Notes: generated by a model not told the origin, from the sequence alone. A stretch of 64,000 bases of DNA from Orobanche coerulescens (GCA_033398695.1 CM065801.1:51408358-51472357), one strand, 5' to 3'. Counted from the stretch's first letter, positions 10,691 to 23,782 are shown. Program-made: numbers and translations.

Positions 10691-12065
10691 AAGCATCCAC
10701 AGACTCAGAAGATTAAGAACAAGTTGAATCAGTTGCAGCCATCCCAACTGCAGTTGAGACTTCCACAAGGAAAACTGCAGCTGAGATTTCACCTACTCTG
10801 ACCCTAGCTGAAATAACCACAGCTGAAGTTGTGGTAGAAAAGTTAGCTACGGCTGAGGGAACCACAACTGCACATGAAGAAAACATAATTGCACCTATCA
10901 TTGTAGTTAGTGAAGATAGTGATGACCTTCCTCTTGCCTGGATCTTTAGAAAGAGGAAGTCACCAGAAAGGGAGACCAGACAACCCTTATCACCTGTACC
11001 CACCAAGAGACAGAAAGGTTTGGTGGACTACTCATCTGAATCTTTAGACCATATCGTACCCTGTGTTCTAAAAATCCCCGCCTAGGCCTATTAATCCTCC
11101 GATTAATCCCTAGAAGGTCTTTTGCCATTCCGATTATTGCTTAGGTGCTTTTACTGGACGTTTGGGTGATAAATCGATCGTCTTGGTGGGCCGTAGGGGC
11201 TATGAAGGCAATCTAAGATAATATGGACTAATTTATACCTATATCAATTTTTCAAATTTCCTAGCTACGTGTGCGACTAGGCGGATGCCTAGGCGATTAT
11301 AATTTTTTTATTTTTTTATTTTGTTCTAATAGTACTATAAATTCATAAACTAAGATATTATGGATATTATGGACTCCTTGATATCTATATCAATATTTCA
11401 AAGTTAATATTATTGATTATATATCTATTTAAATAGTTAAATTTTAATTATTTTTAATTATTTTATATATATAAAAAAATTATATATAAAAATGATTAAA
11501 ATAGTAATGAAAAATAAATCTGCCTAGTCCAATTAATACCCGAGTAATCCTAATCCTCTGGGCGCCAGGCATTAGCAATCCGAACGGCTAGCGCCTAGCA
11601 TTTTTTAGTACCATGATCATACCTGGAGATCATGCACCTAAAGTATCATCAGTTGCACCTGCAACACCACTTCTCACAGCTCCTGCAGATCAGTCTAAAG
11701 AACTGATCGTCATTGAAGAAGAAGAAATGGTTGAAGAACCATTACCTGAGCTTCCAAGCATACTAGAGTAAGAAGAGACTGAGGAAATCATTGGGGTACC
11801 AGAAGTTAACTACAGCTTCAACCTCATGGAACACAATCCACTTAATCTTACCCAGGTGCAACTACAAATGGTAAGAAAACAAGCCCTTAAATTTTCTTTG
11901 GTAAATATCTACAAGGAGTGGAAGGGTTTAAAAAGTCTTAGTTTTTCTGAGCTGAAAGAGTTGGTAAATAGAAGTGGATGGGCCTACCCTATAGCTACAA
12001 AATAGATGATCAGCGTGTTCTGTCATGAGTCTGATATGAGCCTACTTCTTGATGAAAACTGGTTT
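10691..12065 (+). pseudogene. ORF-X, left part, interrupted by a MITE and by chromovirus copy 2
   Basis: A plus-strand frame rich in A/T/E/V (10700-11060) with an acidic-then-basic motif of residues VVSEDSDDLPLAWIFRKRK, then the MITE at 11061-11615, then continuation from 11624 with an acidic stretch IVIEEEEMVEEPLPE and a more ordered region containing SLVNIYKEWKGLKSLSFSEL. Removing the MITE with one target-duplication copy leaves the frame open across the joint. Stops occur at 11770 and 12002. The chromovirus then splits the frame at 12066-12070 and it resumes at 22047. It resembles repetitive Lamiales reading frames of unknown function and no known domain was recognised. Confidence 0.5.
11061..11615. 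mobile_element. hAT-like MITE (about 555 bp) inside ORF-X
   Basis: AT-rich core with GC-rich arms built on GCCTAGGCG-type words. The ends form short imperfect inverted repeats around CTAAAAA. It is flanked by ATCGTACC (11053-11060) and ATCATACC (11616-11623), a 7-of-8 target-duplication match. The ORF-X reading frame is interrupted exactly here. Confidence 0.6.
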
Positions 12066-14013
12066 ATATCTGTAACACCCCGAGATATTCGGAATAATTA
12101 CAGCGCTGTAAACCCTTTATATGAGAATTTACAAGGCTAAATTACAAGAAATGCTGATCAATACGAAAGTACCACCAAAGGTTGAGTAATTTAATAACCG
12201 GTTTAATCATTCCACAACCATCCATTTATTACAAACTTTTCCAATCATCAAAAGAACACACGTAGTCGAGTACTAAAAACCAAACCAGAATACCAAACAA
12301 TACAACGGATAACATCACTGTGCCCCTTCGTCATCACGTTGGTACTGTGGTTGCTTCCCCGCTCCTTGGCTACCTGAACATCAAAACAAATGTCCACCCC
12401 CACAGGGGTTAGCAAAACGATGCTAGTACAAGTATCATAATATACAAAGTCAGATATGCAACAACAATGCATAAAACATGGACTTCCTCTACCGGAATCC
12501 AACGATGCGAATCCACAAGATTCTATCAACATAACACAGGGTAATCCAATGATTCAGTGCCCTCAGCATAGATCCCAAGATGATCCCGTCGCACCAACAC
12601 GAGGTGGAAAACCCGTCCAATGATCCAGCGCCCTCAGCATAGATCCCAAGATGATCCCGTCGGAGCAACACGAGGTGGACAACTGATCCAGCGCCCTTAG
12701 CATAGATCACACGATCCCTTCGGATCATTATAACATATACAATACAACTATGCATACACATATGCAAATCGATATGTCCATCAACATGAACAACATATGA
12801 ATCAATAAGCTGAACGACATTATGACAATTCAACTTGGATGATCTCATGTTCAACAACATGAATAACAATATGCATGATCAAAATCATCAACATTAAACC
12901 AATATTCAATTACGATACTTGCCTTAGAAAGATGGCAAGAATTAAATACTTCAACGACCGTCAATACGCCCGAAGGTCGCCTCCTTCGATCAACTGTTTG
13001 CAATGCTCGAACCTTTAAACAAATAGAAAAATAACGATAACTCAACTTTCGTAACAATTTTAGCGAACGGAAATCTAACGTCTACTACGGCCGGGTTAAC
13101 ACTCTAATTTAGCCGGTTCACGGTTCAACTCATTCGATGAACACTCGGTCGAGCTAAGGACATATTTCAAGCGAATTAAATGACCATAACGGGGATGAAA
13201 GTCGACATCTACGAGTTCAAGGATATTCAAATCATTATAAATTCGCACTTCAATTCTTGATTATCAATCCCAATACTTGGTTCGGTTATTTAGCACACTT
13301 CAACCGAGTTTTAGATTAACTCATCCCTATAATTTCATTTTTTTCACAAGCTATCCTTCTTGCCAAAGTTTTTAAGTTCATAACAATTGTTACCCATCAA
13401 CACCCTTCGTTCCAATCATCAACATGAAGATCATTATGTCCAGAAATAATTACAAGTCATGAATTACGTTTGAAGAACACCTCATACTACACATGAATTA
13501 TTCTTAGCGAAGACCCTTAGAATTCATCTTCTTGAATATCCCCAATCTAGGTGATGATATTAACGATACACTGGTATATAAGTGATTCAGAATCAACATC
13601 CAAAATGTGCAACAAATCTCAAAAATCATAACCTAGGTTCAACTCAAAAAGGCTCGGTTATAATCTTCTTACTCAGAGAAGTTCTAACATGATTACTTGA
13701 TTTTCCTAAGGTATGGTGTTCAACATAATAATTTATCAATAACCTTAATAGTTCTAGGAGAAATGTTTATAATCCGAATAAGAACACGAATTCTAAGATC
13801 GGACAGCAACACATACCTTATACGGAAAGAAAAGATGAAAACACTTAATGAACTCAATGTCGAACGCTCGAACACTAATCCCCAAAGCTCCTTGCCTTCA
13901 ATGAGTATAATCAGAGGTTTATATGAATGGTTAAGGTCGAGAGGGCAACTCTCTAAGTCTCAAAAATTGGGTATCGGGCAAAGTGAAATCTGAGAAATGA
14001 AATGAGATATTGT

Positions 14014-14023
14014 CCTATTTATA
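14014..14023 (-). promoter_or_regulatory. TATA box of 3' LTR, copy 2
   Basis: The minus strand reads TATAAATAGG, at the same place as in the 5' LTRs. In a 3' LTR it could drive read-out transcription leftward into ORF-X. Confidence 0.65.
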
Positions 14024-14033
14024 GAAAATGACT

Positions 14034-14459
14034 ATTAGAGTGCGCTATTTCTCCTTTTTAGTGTGCCCTAACGGGCACCCAGTCCACTGTTTCTTTCTGT
14101 CCTCGGCCTTGCGTATGCTGAATAGCCTTTACGTATGCTAAATACAACAGTTAGCGTACGCTAACACCAAACATAGCGTGCGCTAACGGCTTTACGAAAG
14201 CTCACTGACCTCACTGTACTAGACTTGGCGTGTGCTAGCATCTCTCTCGTAGCGTGCGCTAAGCACCGTTGACTCAACTTTTCCAAAAGCCGTCCTGGTT
14301 CATCCCGGCATGTCACTATCCAAGATCCGTGATCCGATCTCACCTACCAACATGTGTCAGTCATGCTGACCATACCTAGCGTGCGCTAAGTTTCAACTTT
14401 AGCGTGCGCTAGTTCACATATTTAGCGTACGCAAGACATCAATGTTAGCGTGCACTAAA
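14034..14459 (-). repeat. TTAGCGTGCGCTAA palindrome array, copy 2 3' LTR
   Basis: About fourteen members, including a block with TAGCGTGCGCTAAG and TTTAGCGTGCGCTAG that is shortened in the 5' LTRs. Array length therefore varies between LTRs of one family. Confidence 0.85.
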
Positions 14460-14620
14460 TATACATAAATACTTGTATGAATTTACATCTATGAAATCAT
14501 ACACTCTACAATACTGGGTTATGAGATACGGAAGATTATACTCAGATCAATAATACGACATAAGCAATATCACAAGGTTCAAGTACAGATAAAATACACG
14601 TCATGTATTCGGGTATTACA

Positions 14621-14632
14621 TACTCCCCCTCT
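14621..14632 (-). promoter_or_regulatory. Polypurine tract of chromovirus copy 2
   Basis: The minus strand reads AGAGGGGGAGTA adjoining the 3' LTR at 14620. Confidence 0.85.
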
Positions 14633-14670
14633 AAACAGAAGTTTCGTCTCGAATCTTAAGATGAAAATAA

Positions 14671-17575
14671 TTTCGGATATCTAGCCTTCATACTATCTTC
14701 CGACTCTCAAGTGGCTTCTTCGACTCCATTACGCGACCATTGAACTTTAACCAATGGTATTGGTTTATTACTCAATTGTTTGACCCGACTCTCGAGTATC
14801 TTGATTGGTTTCTCTTCGAACGTGCCATCATTAGTCACTTCAATCTCGCCAAATTCGATGATATGACTGGGATCCGGTACATATTTCCGTAATTGGGATA
14901 CGTGGAACACATGATGAACATGACTCGGTGATGGCGGTAAGGCCAACCTGTACGCCAACTCCCCAACTCTTTCAAGGATCTCGAATGGTCCGATATTTCT
15001 CGGACTCAGCTTTCCTTTCTTCCCAAAACGGAAAATCCCCCGAGTAGGAGAAACCTTTAAGAGCACGTGGTCCCCAATTTCAAACTCTAACGAGCGACGA
15101 CGCACGTCTGCATAAGACTTTTGTCGACTCTGGGCAGTCAACAGCCTTTCACAATCAGAGCTACCTTCTCTTGAGCCTGTACTATCAACTCTGGTTCCAT
15201 CCCGATCAAGTCAGACGAATCATCCCAACACAGGGATGATCTGCATCTTCTCCCGTAGAACGCTTCAAATGGTGCCATCTTAATGGCAGCATGCCAACTA
15301 TTGTTGTAGGTGAATTCAATCAACGGAAAATGAACCTCCCAATCAGTCGACCAATATAAGGCATAATCTCTTAGCATATCTTCTACTGTCTGAATAGTCG
15401 TTTCGGACTGTCCGTCAGTCTGAGGATGATAAGTTGTGCTAAAGTTCAGCTCGGTTCCCAAGGATTTATGAACTGCCTTCCAAAACTATGACACAAAGCG
15501 ACCATCCCGATCCGAAATAATGGTCTTCGGCGTACCATGCAATCGGACTATCTCCGCAATAAAAACTTGTGCCAATTTTTCTGGTCCCCAAGTATCCTTA
15601 ATACCCATAAAATGAGCCGACTTGGTTAGACAATCAACTATCACCCAAATCATATTCATCCCTATTCTGGTCCTTGGCATATTGGTGATAAAGTCCGTCG
15701 ATATATCCTCCCACTTTCATTCAGGAATCGGAAGTAGCTTCAACATTCCGGCAGGTCGCTGATATCCAATCTTAACTTGTTGACATGTTAAACACTTCGA
15801 GATGTATTCTGCTACGTCCTTCTTCATATTTCCCCACCAGAAATTCTGCTTTAGATCCTTATACGTCTTACTGGTGCCCGGATGAATAGAATAGGGTGCA
15901 CTGTGAGCTTCCTTCATGATCGTCTGTTTCAAAGCATCGTCATCGGGAACGCAAAGTCAACTCTGGAACCTCAGAACTCCATCATCATATATTACAAATC
16001 CTGGGGCCTTCCCCTTGTCCATTTCATCATGTAACCGAATAATCAGAGAATCATCCAACTACTTAGATTTGATTTCGTCAATTAACGACGAAGTTAATTC
16101 CATCACACACAGTTTCCCTTGGACTCCTTGCGACCATACTTCAATTCCTTCGCAAATCAATTCTCGTTGAATGCTGGACTGGTACGTAAGTGTTTCCAAC
16201 ATTCGACTTGAAATAGTTTTGCGGCTTAGTGCTTCAGCTACCACATTCGCTTTGTCTGGATGATAAAGAATTTCCAGGTCATAATATTTGATCAATTCCA
16301 GCCATCTCCTCTGTCTCATGTTTAATTCCTTCTGACTGAAAATATACTTGAGACTCTTGTGATCTGTAAAGATCTGAAAATGAGTGTCGTACAAATAATG
16401 TCGCCAAATCTTCAGGTCAAAGGTAACGGTTGCTAACTCTAAATCATGTGTCGGGTAGTTAACCTAATATGGTTTCAACTGTCGAGAGGCATAAGTAATC
16501 ACCTTATCCTTCTGCATCAACACGCAACCCAAACCCTGATTTGAAGCATCGTCAGAAACCACGAACCCATCAGTTCCGTCTGGTAGTGCTAATATTGGCG
16601 CCGTTGCCAGTCCTCTCTTAAGTTCATCAAAACTAGTCTGACATTTATCGTCCCACACGAATTTCTGAGCCTTCTGCAATAGCTGAGTAAGCGGACAAGC
16701 AATTTTGGAAAATCGTTCCACAAAACGACGATAATACCCAGCAAGTCCTAAGAAACTTCGGACTTCCTTCATGTTCTTAGGAGATTCCCACTCCAAGATT
16801 GCCTCAACTTTCTTCGGGTCTACTTGTACTCCGTCGGTTGATATCACATGCCCAAGGAACATTACTTCCTTCATCCAGAACTCGCATTTGTAAAGTTTCG
16901 CATAAAGTTGTTCAGGTCTCAAAGTATTCAAAACAATTCGCAAATGTTCTGCATGCTCTTCTGGATCCTTCGAATAGATCAAGATGTCGTAGATGAAAAC
17001 GACCACGAATTTATCCAAGTATTCTAAGAATACCCGATTCATCAATTGCATAAACACATCCGGAGCATTAGTAAGACCAAATGGCATCACCACAAACTCA
17101 TAGTACCCGTACCGGGATCTAAAAACGGATTTCGGTATATCAGATTACTTAATCCTTAACTGATGGTATCCTGATCTCAAGTCGATCTTCGAGAATATCA
17201 TCGCCCCCTGCAGTTGATCAAATAAATCATCGATCCGAGGCAATGGGTATTTATTCTTGATCGTCACCTTGTTTAGCTCCCTGTAATCAATACACAATCA
17301 GAGGGATCCATCTTTCTTTCGAATAAAAAGAACGGGCGCACCCCAAGGAGAAACACTAGGTTGAATGTAACCCTTCTGCAACAATTCCTCAAGATGTTTC
17401 TTTAACTCATGCATCTCGGTTGGCGCCATACGGTATGGTGCTCTGGAAATAGGTGCGGCTCTTGGTTCCAATTCGATATATAAATCTACAGCTCTACGTG
17501 GAGGTATCCAGGTAGTTTATCAGGGAATATGTCTGAGAATTCGTTCACAACTGGAATAGATTAGAGCTCTACTCC
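14671..17575 (-). pseudogene. pol: Chromovirus pol, copy 2 (broken)
   Basis: Less damaged than copy 1. The RT C-terminal half and RNase H start form one open piece at 16464-17093 (209 aa) with [19 protein letters not shown] (canonical FIDDILIYS, so one catalytic Asp is replaced by Tyr) and VFLGHVIS or similar landmarks. RNase H has [14 protein letters not shown]. The integrase HHCC domain is at 15717-15932, the core at 15486-15680 and 15138-15461 with D, D and E (TDGQSETTIQ), and the SH3-like plus chromodomain end at 14707-15141. The RT N-terminal half (17100-17570) has frameshifts. The RT change is shared with copy 1, so it predates the duplication. Confidence 0.92.
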
Positions 17576-19294
17576 TTATTCCTTCTTCATGGCATAACAC
17601 CAAAACCCGGTACAACCCTGTTTCAGCAATTTAATCGCTTTCATAGCTTTGATCACTTTCCCTGAGCTTTCTGGTCTCCATCCTTCGAATAAATGTTCAG
17701 ATTTGTCATCAATAATAATCGAGATAACTCTCTTCTGATAATTCAAAATAGCCCCATAACGATTGAGCAAATCGTCTCCAAGAATTAAATCGTCACCATG
17801 GATGTCGACCACAATAAGATTTGACGGCCAATTTCTCCCTTCTATGGACACAGCAAAATTTCTAGCTTGTAGATTTCCCATAATTCTCTCTCCACTCGGC
17901 AGACTCACAACATAAGGTTCACAATTATGCAAACACGAAATTTTCAAACGATTAACACGATTCAATGATATGAAAGAATGCGTAGCTCTTGAATCGAATA
18001 AGACACTAACTGGTTGCAAAAGAATCTGAATCGTACCTGATGCAACAGCAGTATTTTGATCATCTGACCTCCTCATCTCATAGAGGCGCGGAGGAACGGA
18101 CCCAGCACTGGATGCTTCTCTTTTCCCAAAATTTTGCTGTTGAAGACCACTCTGCTGTGTCAGGTTCACAATCGTCTCTTTCGGAACTTGTGCTGAAGTG
18201 CGAGCTCCAAATGATCTAGTCACATTTCTGCAAAAATTCGCACGATGCCCTTCTTGCCCACATTCAAAACAGGTCACAGAAGGAGCGGAGCAATCACGTC
18301 GAACATTCCCTGGTCGTCCACAGTTATAACACTTCTTCGCTGAATCGGTAACTGTTGATGCCGTTCTGAACTTCTTTCCGCCTCGATAAGGATACGAAGG
18401 CCTCTTGGATGAATGGAATGAGAACTGGCCCTTGCAGGGCCCACTACTCTTGCTCTTGGTGAAGTTGCCAGACACTTTCTGCTTCTTTGCTTCTGCAAAT
18501 TTCTCCACTGCTGTCTCTTTCATTTCGTAAGCCAGGGCTTTGTCCTGATACTGTCGGAGAGTAGTACATTCAAATCCCAACATATATTGCTGGATCTCCG
18601 GCTTCATCCGCATGTCGAAGTGAAAAGTTTTTTCTGCCTCGGTTCTGACCAGATGTCGCACAAAGGTCAGCTGGTGATTAAAAGTCTTAATCATATTTGT
18701 CACAAATGCCTCCAGATTCTGCGGTGAGAAAAACTCTTGGACTCTAGTCTCTCTAACTGGACAAGGACAATACTGTGATTCCATCATTAATTTAAATTCC
18801 GTTCAGTCAGCATTATGATCCTCAGGTTAAATGGCTTCCCACCAGTCGAAAGCTTCCCCAATCAGAAAATACTGAGTGATCGAAACTTTTCGGTCATCGG
18901 AACAATTAATTCCCGCAAATATCTTCTCCAGTTCTTTCAGCCAGTTGTCCCATGTAGGCATCTTTGAAGAATCTTCAAATTTCGGTGGGTGTAGTTTGAC
19001 CACTTATGAAAGCCACTTGTCTCCCCGATTGTCTTCGTTGCGCTGTTGGCCCATCGTCACTTGCGTGCGGTCAACCACCTAAGCAAATTGGGTCATTTGA
19101 GTGACCAATTATTGAAGCACTCCCGGCATGTTAGGATTTGCATCTTCCTCCATAGTTCGTGCTCGATCATTATTTACCGATTCCTATTGTCCGCCAGAAC
19201 GGGAATCAGCTCGATTAGCTGACAAATCTGGGGTAGACAACGAATCTTCATGTCTCGCATTACCACGTTTGCATCCACGACCTCCTCTCAACAT
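17576..19294 (-). pseudogene. gag: Chromovirus gag-protease, copy 2 (broken)
   Basis: The open piece 17576-18787 (403 aa) covers the Gag C-terminal part, two zinc knuckles (CYNCGRPGNVRRDC with H replaced by N; CFECGQEGHRANFC intact) and the protease with DSRATHSF. The original start is probably the ATG ending at 19294. The 500 bp between 18788 and 19294 are Gag-like but carry several stops of the TAA/TAG/TGA type expected from C-to-T change at CAA, CAG or CGA codons. Confidence 0.9.
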
Positions 19295-19516
19295 ACTGTA
19301 AACACAAATACTCAATATCCAGAGTAAAATCTTCTAAAGCTCATCAATATCCACAAAACACGAAATAATTAAAATGGTAGTATATGATATTAGGAAACTT
19401 ACAACCACGGTCCACATGACGATGCTGGTTGTACAGTGATGTTATACGCGACCGATAAATCAAACGACATAAACAGACTCAACTAAACCCAACTGCCAAG
19501 ATATCCATGAATCTTA

Positions 19517-19528
19517 GCTCCGATACCA
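19517..19528 (-). promoter_or_regulatory. Primer-binding site, chromovirus copy 2
   Basis: The minus strand reads TGGTATCGGAGC, complementary to initiator tRNA-Met except for one base, 5 bp from the LTR. Confidence 0.85.
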
Positions 19529-21473
19529 TATTCTGTAACACCCCGAGATATTCTAATAATTACAGCGTCGTAAACCCTTTATATAAGAATTTACAAGGCT
19601 AAATTACAAGAAATGCTGAACAATACGAAAGTACCACCAAAAGTTGAGTAATTTAATAATCGGTTTAATCATTCCACAACCATCCATTTATTACAAACTT
19701 TTCAAATCATCAAAAGAACACACGTACTCGAGTGCTAAAAACCAAACCACAATACCAAAACAATACAACGGATAACATCACTGTGCCCCTTCGTCATCAC
19801 GCTGGTACTTTGGTTGCTTCTCTGCTCCTCGGCTACCTGAATATCAAAACAAATGTCCACCCCCACAGGGTTAGAAAAATGATGCTAGTACAAGTATCAT
19901 AATATATAAAGTCAGATATGCAACAACAATGCATAAAACACGGACTTCCTCTACCGGAATCCAACGATGCGAATCCACAAGATTCCATCAACATAACACA
20001 GGGTAATCCAATTATCCAGCATCCTCAGCATAGATCCCAAGATGATCCCGTCGGACCAACACGAGGTGGAAAACCCGTCCAATGATCCAGCGCCCTCGGA
20101 TAGATCCCAAGATGATCCCGCGGACCAACACGAGGTGGACAATCGATCCAGCGCCTCAAGATAGATCACATGATCCCTTCGGATCATTTCATCATATTAA
20201 AGACAACTATGCATATACATATGCAAATCGATATGTCCATCAACATGAACAATATATGAATCAATAATTTGAACGACATTATGACAATTTAACTTGGATG
20301 ATCTCATGTTCAACAACATGAATAACAATATGCATGATCAAAATTATCAACATTAAACTAATAGTCAATTACGATACTTGCCTTAGAAAGATGGCAAGAA
20401 TTAAGTACTTCAACGACCGTCAATACGCCCGAAGGTCACCTCCTTCGATCAATCAGGCGCAACGCTCGAACCTTTAAACAAATAGGAAAATAAGGACAAC
20501 TCAACTTTCATAATAGTTTTAGCGAACGGATATCTAACGTCTACTACGGCCGGGTTAACACTCTAAGTTAGCCGGTTCACGGTTCAACTCATTCGACTAA
20601 CGCTCGGTTGAGCTAAGGACATATTTCAAGCGAATCAAATGACCATAATGGGGATGAAAGCCGACATCTATGAGTTCAAGGATATTCAAATCATCATAAA
20701 TTCGCACTTCGATTCCTGATTATCAATTCCAATACTTGGTTCGGTCATTTAACACCCTTCAACCGAGTTTTAGATTAACTCATCCCTACAATTTCGTTCT
20801 TTCACAAGCTATCCTTCTTGCCAAAAATTTTAAGTTCATAACAATTGTTATCCATCAACACCCTTCGTTCCAATTATCAACATGAAGATCATCATGTCCA
20901 GAAATCATTACAAGTCATGAATTACGTTTGAATAACACCTCATACTACACATGGATTATTCTAAGTGAAGACCCTTAGAATTCATCTTCTTGAATATCTC
21001 CAATGTAGGTGATGATATTAACAATACACTGGTATATAAGTGATTCGGAATCGACATCCAAAATGTGCAACAAATCTCAGAAACCATAACTTAGGTTCAA
21101 CTCAAGAAGACTCGGTTATAATCTTCTTACTCAGAGAAGTTCTAACATGATTACTTCAGATTTTCCTAAGGTATGGTGTTCAACCTAATAAGTTATCAAT
21201 AACCTTAATAGTTCCAGGATAAATGTTCATAATCCGAATAAGAACTCGAATTCTAAGCTCGGTCAGCAACACATACCTTATACGGAAAGAGAATATGAAA
21301 ACACTTGATGAACTCAACGTCGAACACTCGAACACCAATCCCCAAAGCTCCTTGCCTTTAATGAGTATAATCAGAGCTTGATATGAAGAGTTAAGGTCGA
21401 TAGGGCAACTCTCTAAGTCCCGGAAATCGGGTATCGGTCAAAGTGAAATCTGAGAAATGAAATGAGGTACTGC

Positions 21474-21483
21474 CCTATTTATA
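21474..21483 (-). promoter_or_regulatory. TATA box of 5' LTR, copy 2
   Basis: The minus strand reads TATAAATAGG, about 570 bp into the LTR and just downstream of the palindrome array. It is the expected start region of the genomic transcript. Confidence 0.7.
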
Positions 21484-21493
21484 AAAAATAACT

Positions 21494-21890
21494 ATTATCA
21501 CGCGCTATTTCTCCTTTTTAGCGTGCGCTAACAGGCTCCCAGCCCACTATTTCTTTCTGTCCTCGGCCTTGCGTACGCTGAATAGCCTTTACGTACGCTA
21601 AATACAATAGTTACGCTAACACCAAACATAGCATGCGCTAACGGCTTTACGAAAGCTCACTGACCTCACTGTACTAGACTTAGCGTGCGCTAGCATCTCT
21701 CTCGTAGTGTGCGCTAAGCACCGTTGACTCGACTTTTCCAAAACCATCCAGTTTCATCCTGACATGTCACTATCTAAGATTCGTGGTCCGATCTCACTTG
21801 CCAACCTGTCTCAGTCATGCTGACCATACCTAGCGTGCGCTAGTTCACATATTTAGCGTGCGCTAGACTTTAATGTTAGCGTGCGCTAAA
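21494..21890 (-). repeat. TTAGCGTGCGCTAA palindrome array, copy 2 5' LTR
   Basis: Same arrangement as 6884-7278, with only one or two base differences (for example CACGCGC in place of CGCGCGC at the array edge). Confidence 0.85.
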
Positions 21891-22046
21891 TATACATAAA
21901 TACTTGTATGAATTTACATCTATGAAATCATACACTCTACAATACTGCGTTATGAAGAAGATTATACTCTGATCAATAATACGACATAAGCAATATCACA
22001 AAGTTCAAGTACAAATAAAATACACGTAAGATATTCGGGTATTACA

Positions 22047-23242
22047 ATATCCAACTTTAAAAAGAATATGGATCAGTCCATCTTCATATCATGGAAGGGG
22101 TAGCCCAGGGCAAATCAATTGATGGAAGTGAAAAGAATGTAGTTGAAAATGATTACTGAAGAAGAAAAATAAAAAGAAAATGGTGAAAAAAAGAAGAGAA
22201 AGAGGAAGTTGAAGAGGAATAAGAGGAAGAAAAGAAAGAGAAGGATGATCAGAATGATTCTGACCATGATCGGGATCAAGGCTCAAGTTCAACTCAACCA
22301 TCACGTGCTGAAAAATCAGAGAAGCAGGGGTAACAATCTGAAAAATCCCCTTCTGCTCAAAAGTCAGCTGACCGGAGGATATCAACTGAAAAATCAACTG
22401 CCCAGGAGTCATCTTCAAATGAAGGCACAACTGAAAATATCCATCACGCAGTGGCACCTGAATTTTAGCAACCATCTAACATCTCTGAGTTGATCCGCAC
22501 AATGGTGGAGGAGAAAGTTGCAAAGCTTCTGGCAACAAAAATTGAATTGCATTTGTTGTCTCTCACAACAAAATGGACTCTCTTCTCAACAGAAAGGATC
22601 CCTCACCACCACTAGCATCTTCCAGGATGCCACTTGGAATACAGGACTTTATGCAGAAGGTGGAGGAGCAGCTCGCACAACTTATTGATGCTGGAAAAAA
22701 GGGGGAAGAGATGAGATAGAAGTGGAGGCACGAGGCATTAACTGTGGTTCCTAAAAGTACACCTACACCTCCTAATATCATCCATTATCCTGAAGGTGGA
22801 GCCTCAAGTTCTCATAAAAGAAAAAGTACAGTTGCACCTTCAGAAGCTTCTGCAGCAAAGAAGAGGAGAACCAGGCATGAATTACCTCAATCACTTCAAT
22901 GGGAAGGGAAAGAGCTATATTATGTGGAGAAATTCCTGTCAGTAGAAGCTGAACCAATGTGGGGAACATCAAGAAATCAGTTCATAGAGAAGTATTACAT
23001 ATGGGAAATACTTCAAGATCTGACTGTCCCCCACAACAGATTTTTATTTATTTCATGGAGCTAAATTGGCCTAATCTATGTGAAATATTGAAGAAGCATG
23101 TTGAGCAAAAATTTAATGCATATCCCATAATTCCAAACTTCAGACCTCAAGAAGCACCCACACTTATTAATGGAGAACTGGATAAGAATGCTCTTCAGAA
23201 GGAAATTAAACAAGTATGCATTGAGGACAAATATATTTCCTA
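22047..23242 (+). pseudogene. ORF-X, right part, copy 2
   Basis: Continuation of the frame from 12065 after the chromovirus and second target-duplication copy. It has the same pieces as 7435-8630, including the basic patch KRKSTVAPSEASAAKKRR (within 22744-23064) and LNWPNLCEILKKHVEQKF (within 22959-23243). Stops occur between pieces. It ends where the GC-rich repeat begins. Function unknown. Confidence 0.5.
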
Positions 23243-23782
23243 GGGTTAGGGCCGATATTTCCTAGCCCATTTAAATCAGGCTTTTTGGCCCGGACCGTTT
23301 AGCCCGAAGCCCGTTAGGGCTAGCCCGAAACCCGCTAGGTCTAGCCCTATATATATATATATATTGTTAATTTCAACTTACAGTAATACTATATTTATAT
23401 AACATATATTAATATTATATATATATAATATATTAATATTATATATGTAATATATATTAATATTATATATAATGTATATTATTACTGTATTTGTTAATAT
23501 AGTGTTTATATATATATATATATATACATAAAAGTGTATTTTTTGTTATATTTATTATAGTATATTTGTTACTATATATATAAAATATATTGTTACTGTT
23601 TTTTTTGGTTTATGGCTTATAAAAAAATAAAAAATAGATTTTTTAAATATTTAGCCCGTTTAGCCTGAAACCCATTAGGGTTAGGGTTAGGGCCGATATT
23701 TCCTAGCCCGTTTAAATCCGGGCTTTTTTGGCCCGGACCGTTTAGCCCGAAGCCCGCTAGGGCTAGCCCGTTTAACATCTCC
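23243..23782 (+). repeat. GC-rich repeat with (AT)n core, hAT-MITE-like, copy 2
   Basis: Counterpart of 8631-9180 with a shorter first (AT)n run (23347-23365) and a longer second one (about 23508-23527). This shows that the AT runs are unstable in length. Confidence 0.6.

Larger units (their letters stand above)
12071..14620 (-). repeat. 3' LTR of chromovirus copy 2
   Basis: 2,550-bp LTR with TGTAATACCCG/GGTGTTACA termini. It is more diverged from 4916-7434 and 19534-22046 than those two are from each other. It has its own TATA box (14014-14023) and palindrome array (14034-14459). Confidence 0.93.
12071..22046 (-). mobile_element. Ty3/gypsy chromovirus (Tekay/Del-like), copy 2, complete
   Basis: A 9,976-bp element on the minus strand with both LTRs (12071-14620 and 19534-22046), primer-binding site, gag-protease, pol, chromodomain and polypurine tract. 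Identical 5-bp flanks ATATC at 12066-12070 and 22047-22051 are the target-site duplication. The two LTRs differ from each other at many positions, whereas its 5' LTR is almost the same as the one at 4916-7434. It inserted into ORF-X. The coding frames are broken. Confidence 0.95.
19534..22046 (-). repeat. 5' LTR of chromovirus copy 2
   Basis: 2,513 bp, nearly identical to 4916-7434. Differences cluster in the tandem repeat near 20090-20210 and sit at CAG/CTG words. The TATA box is at 21474-21483 and the palindrome array at 21494-21890. Confidence 0.93.
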
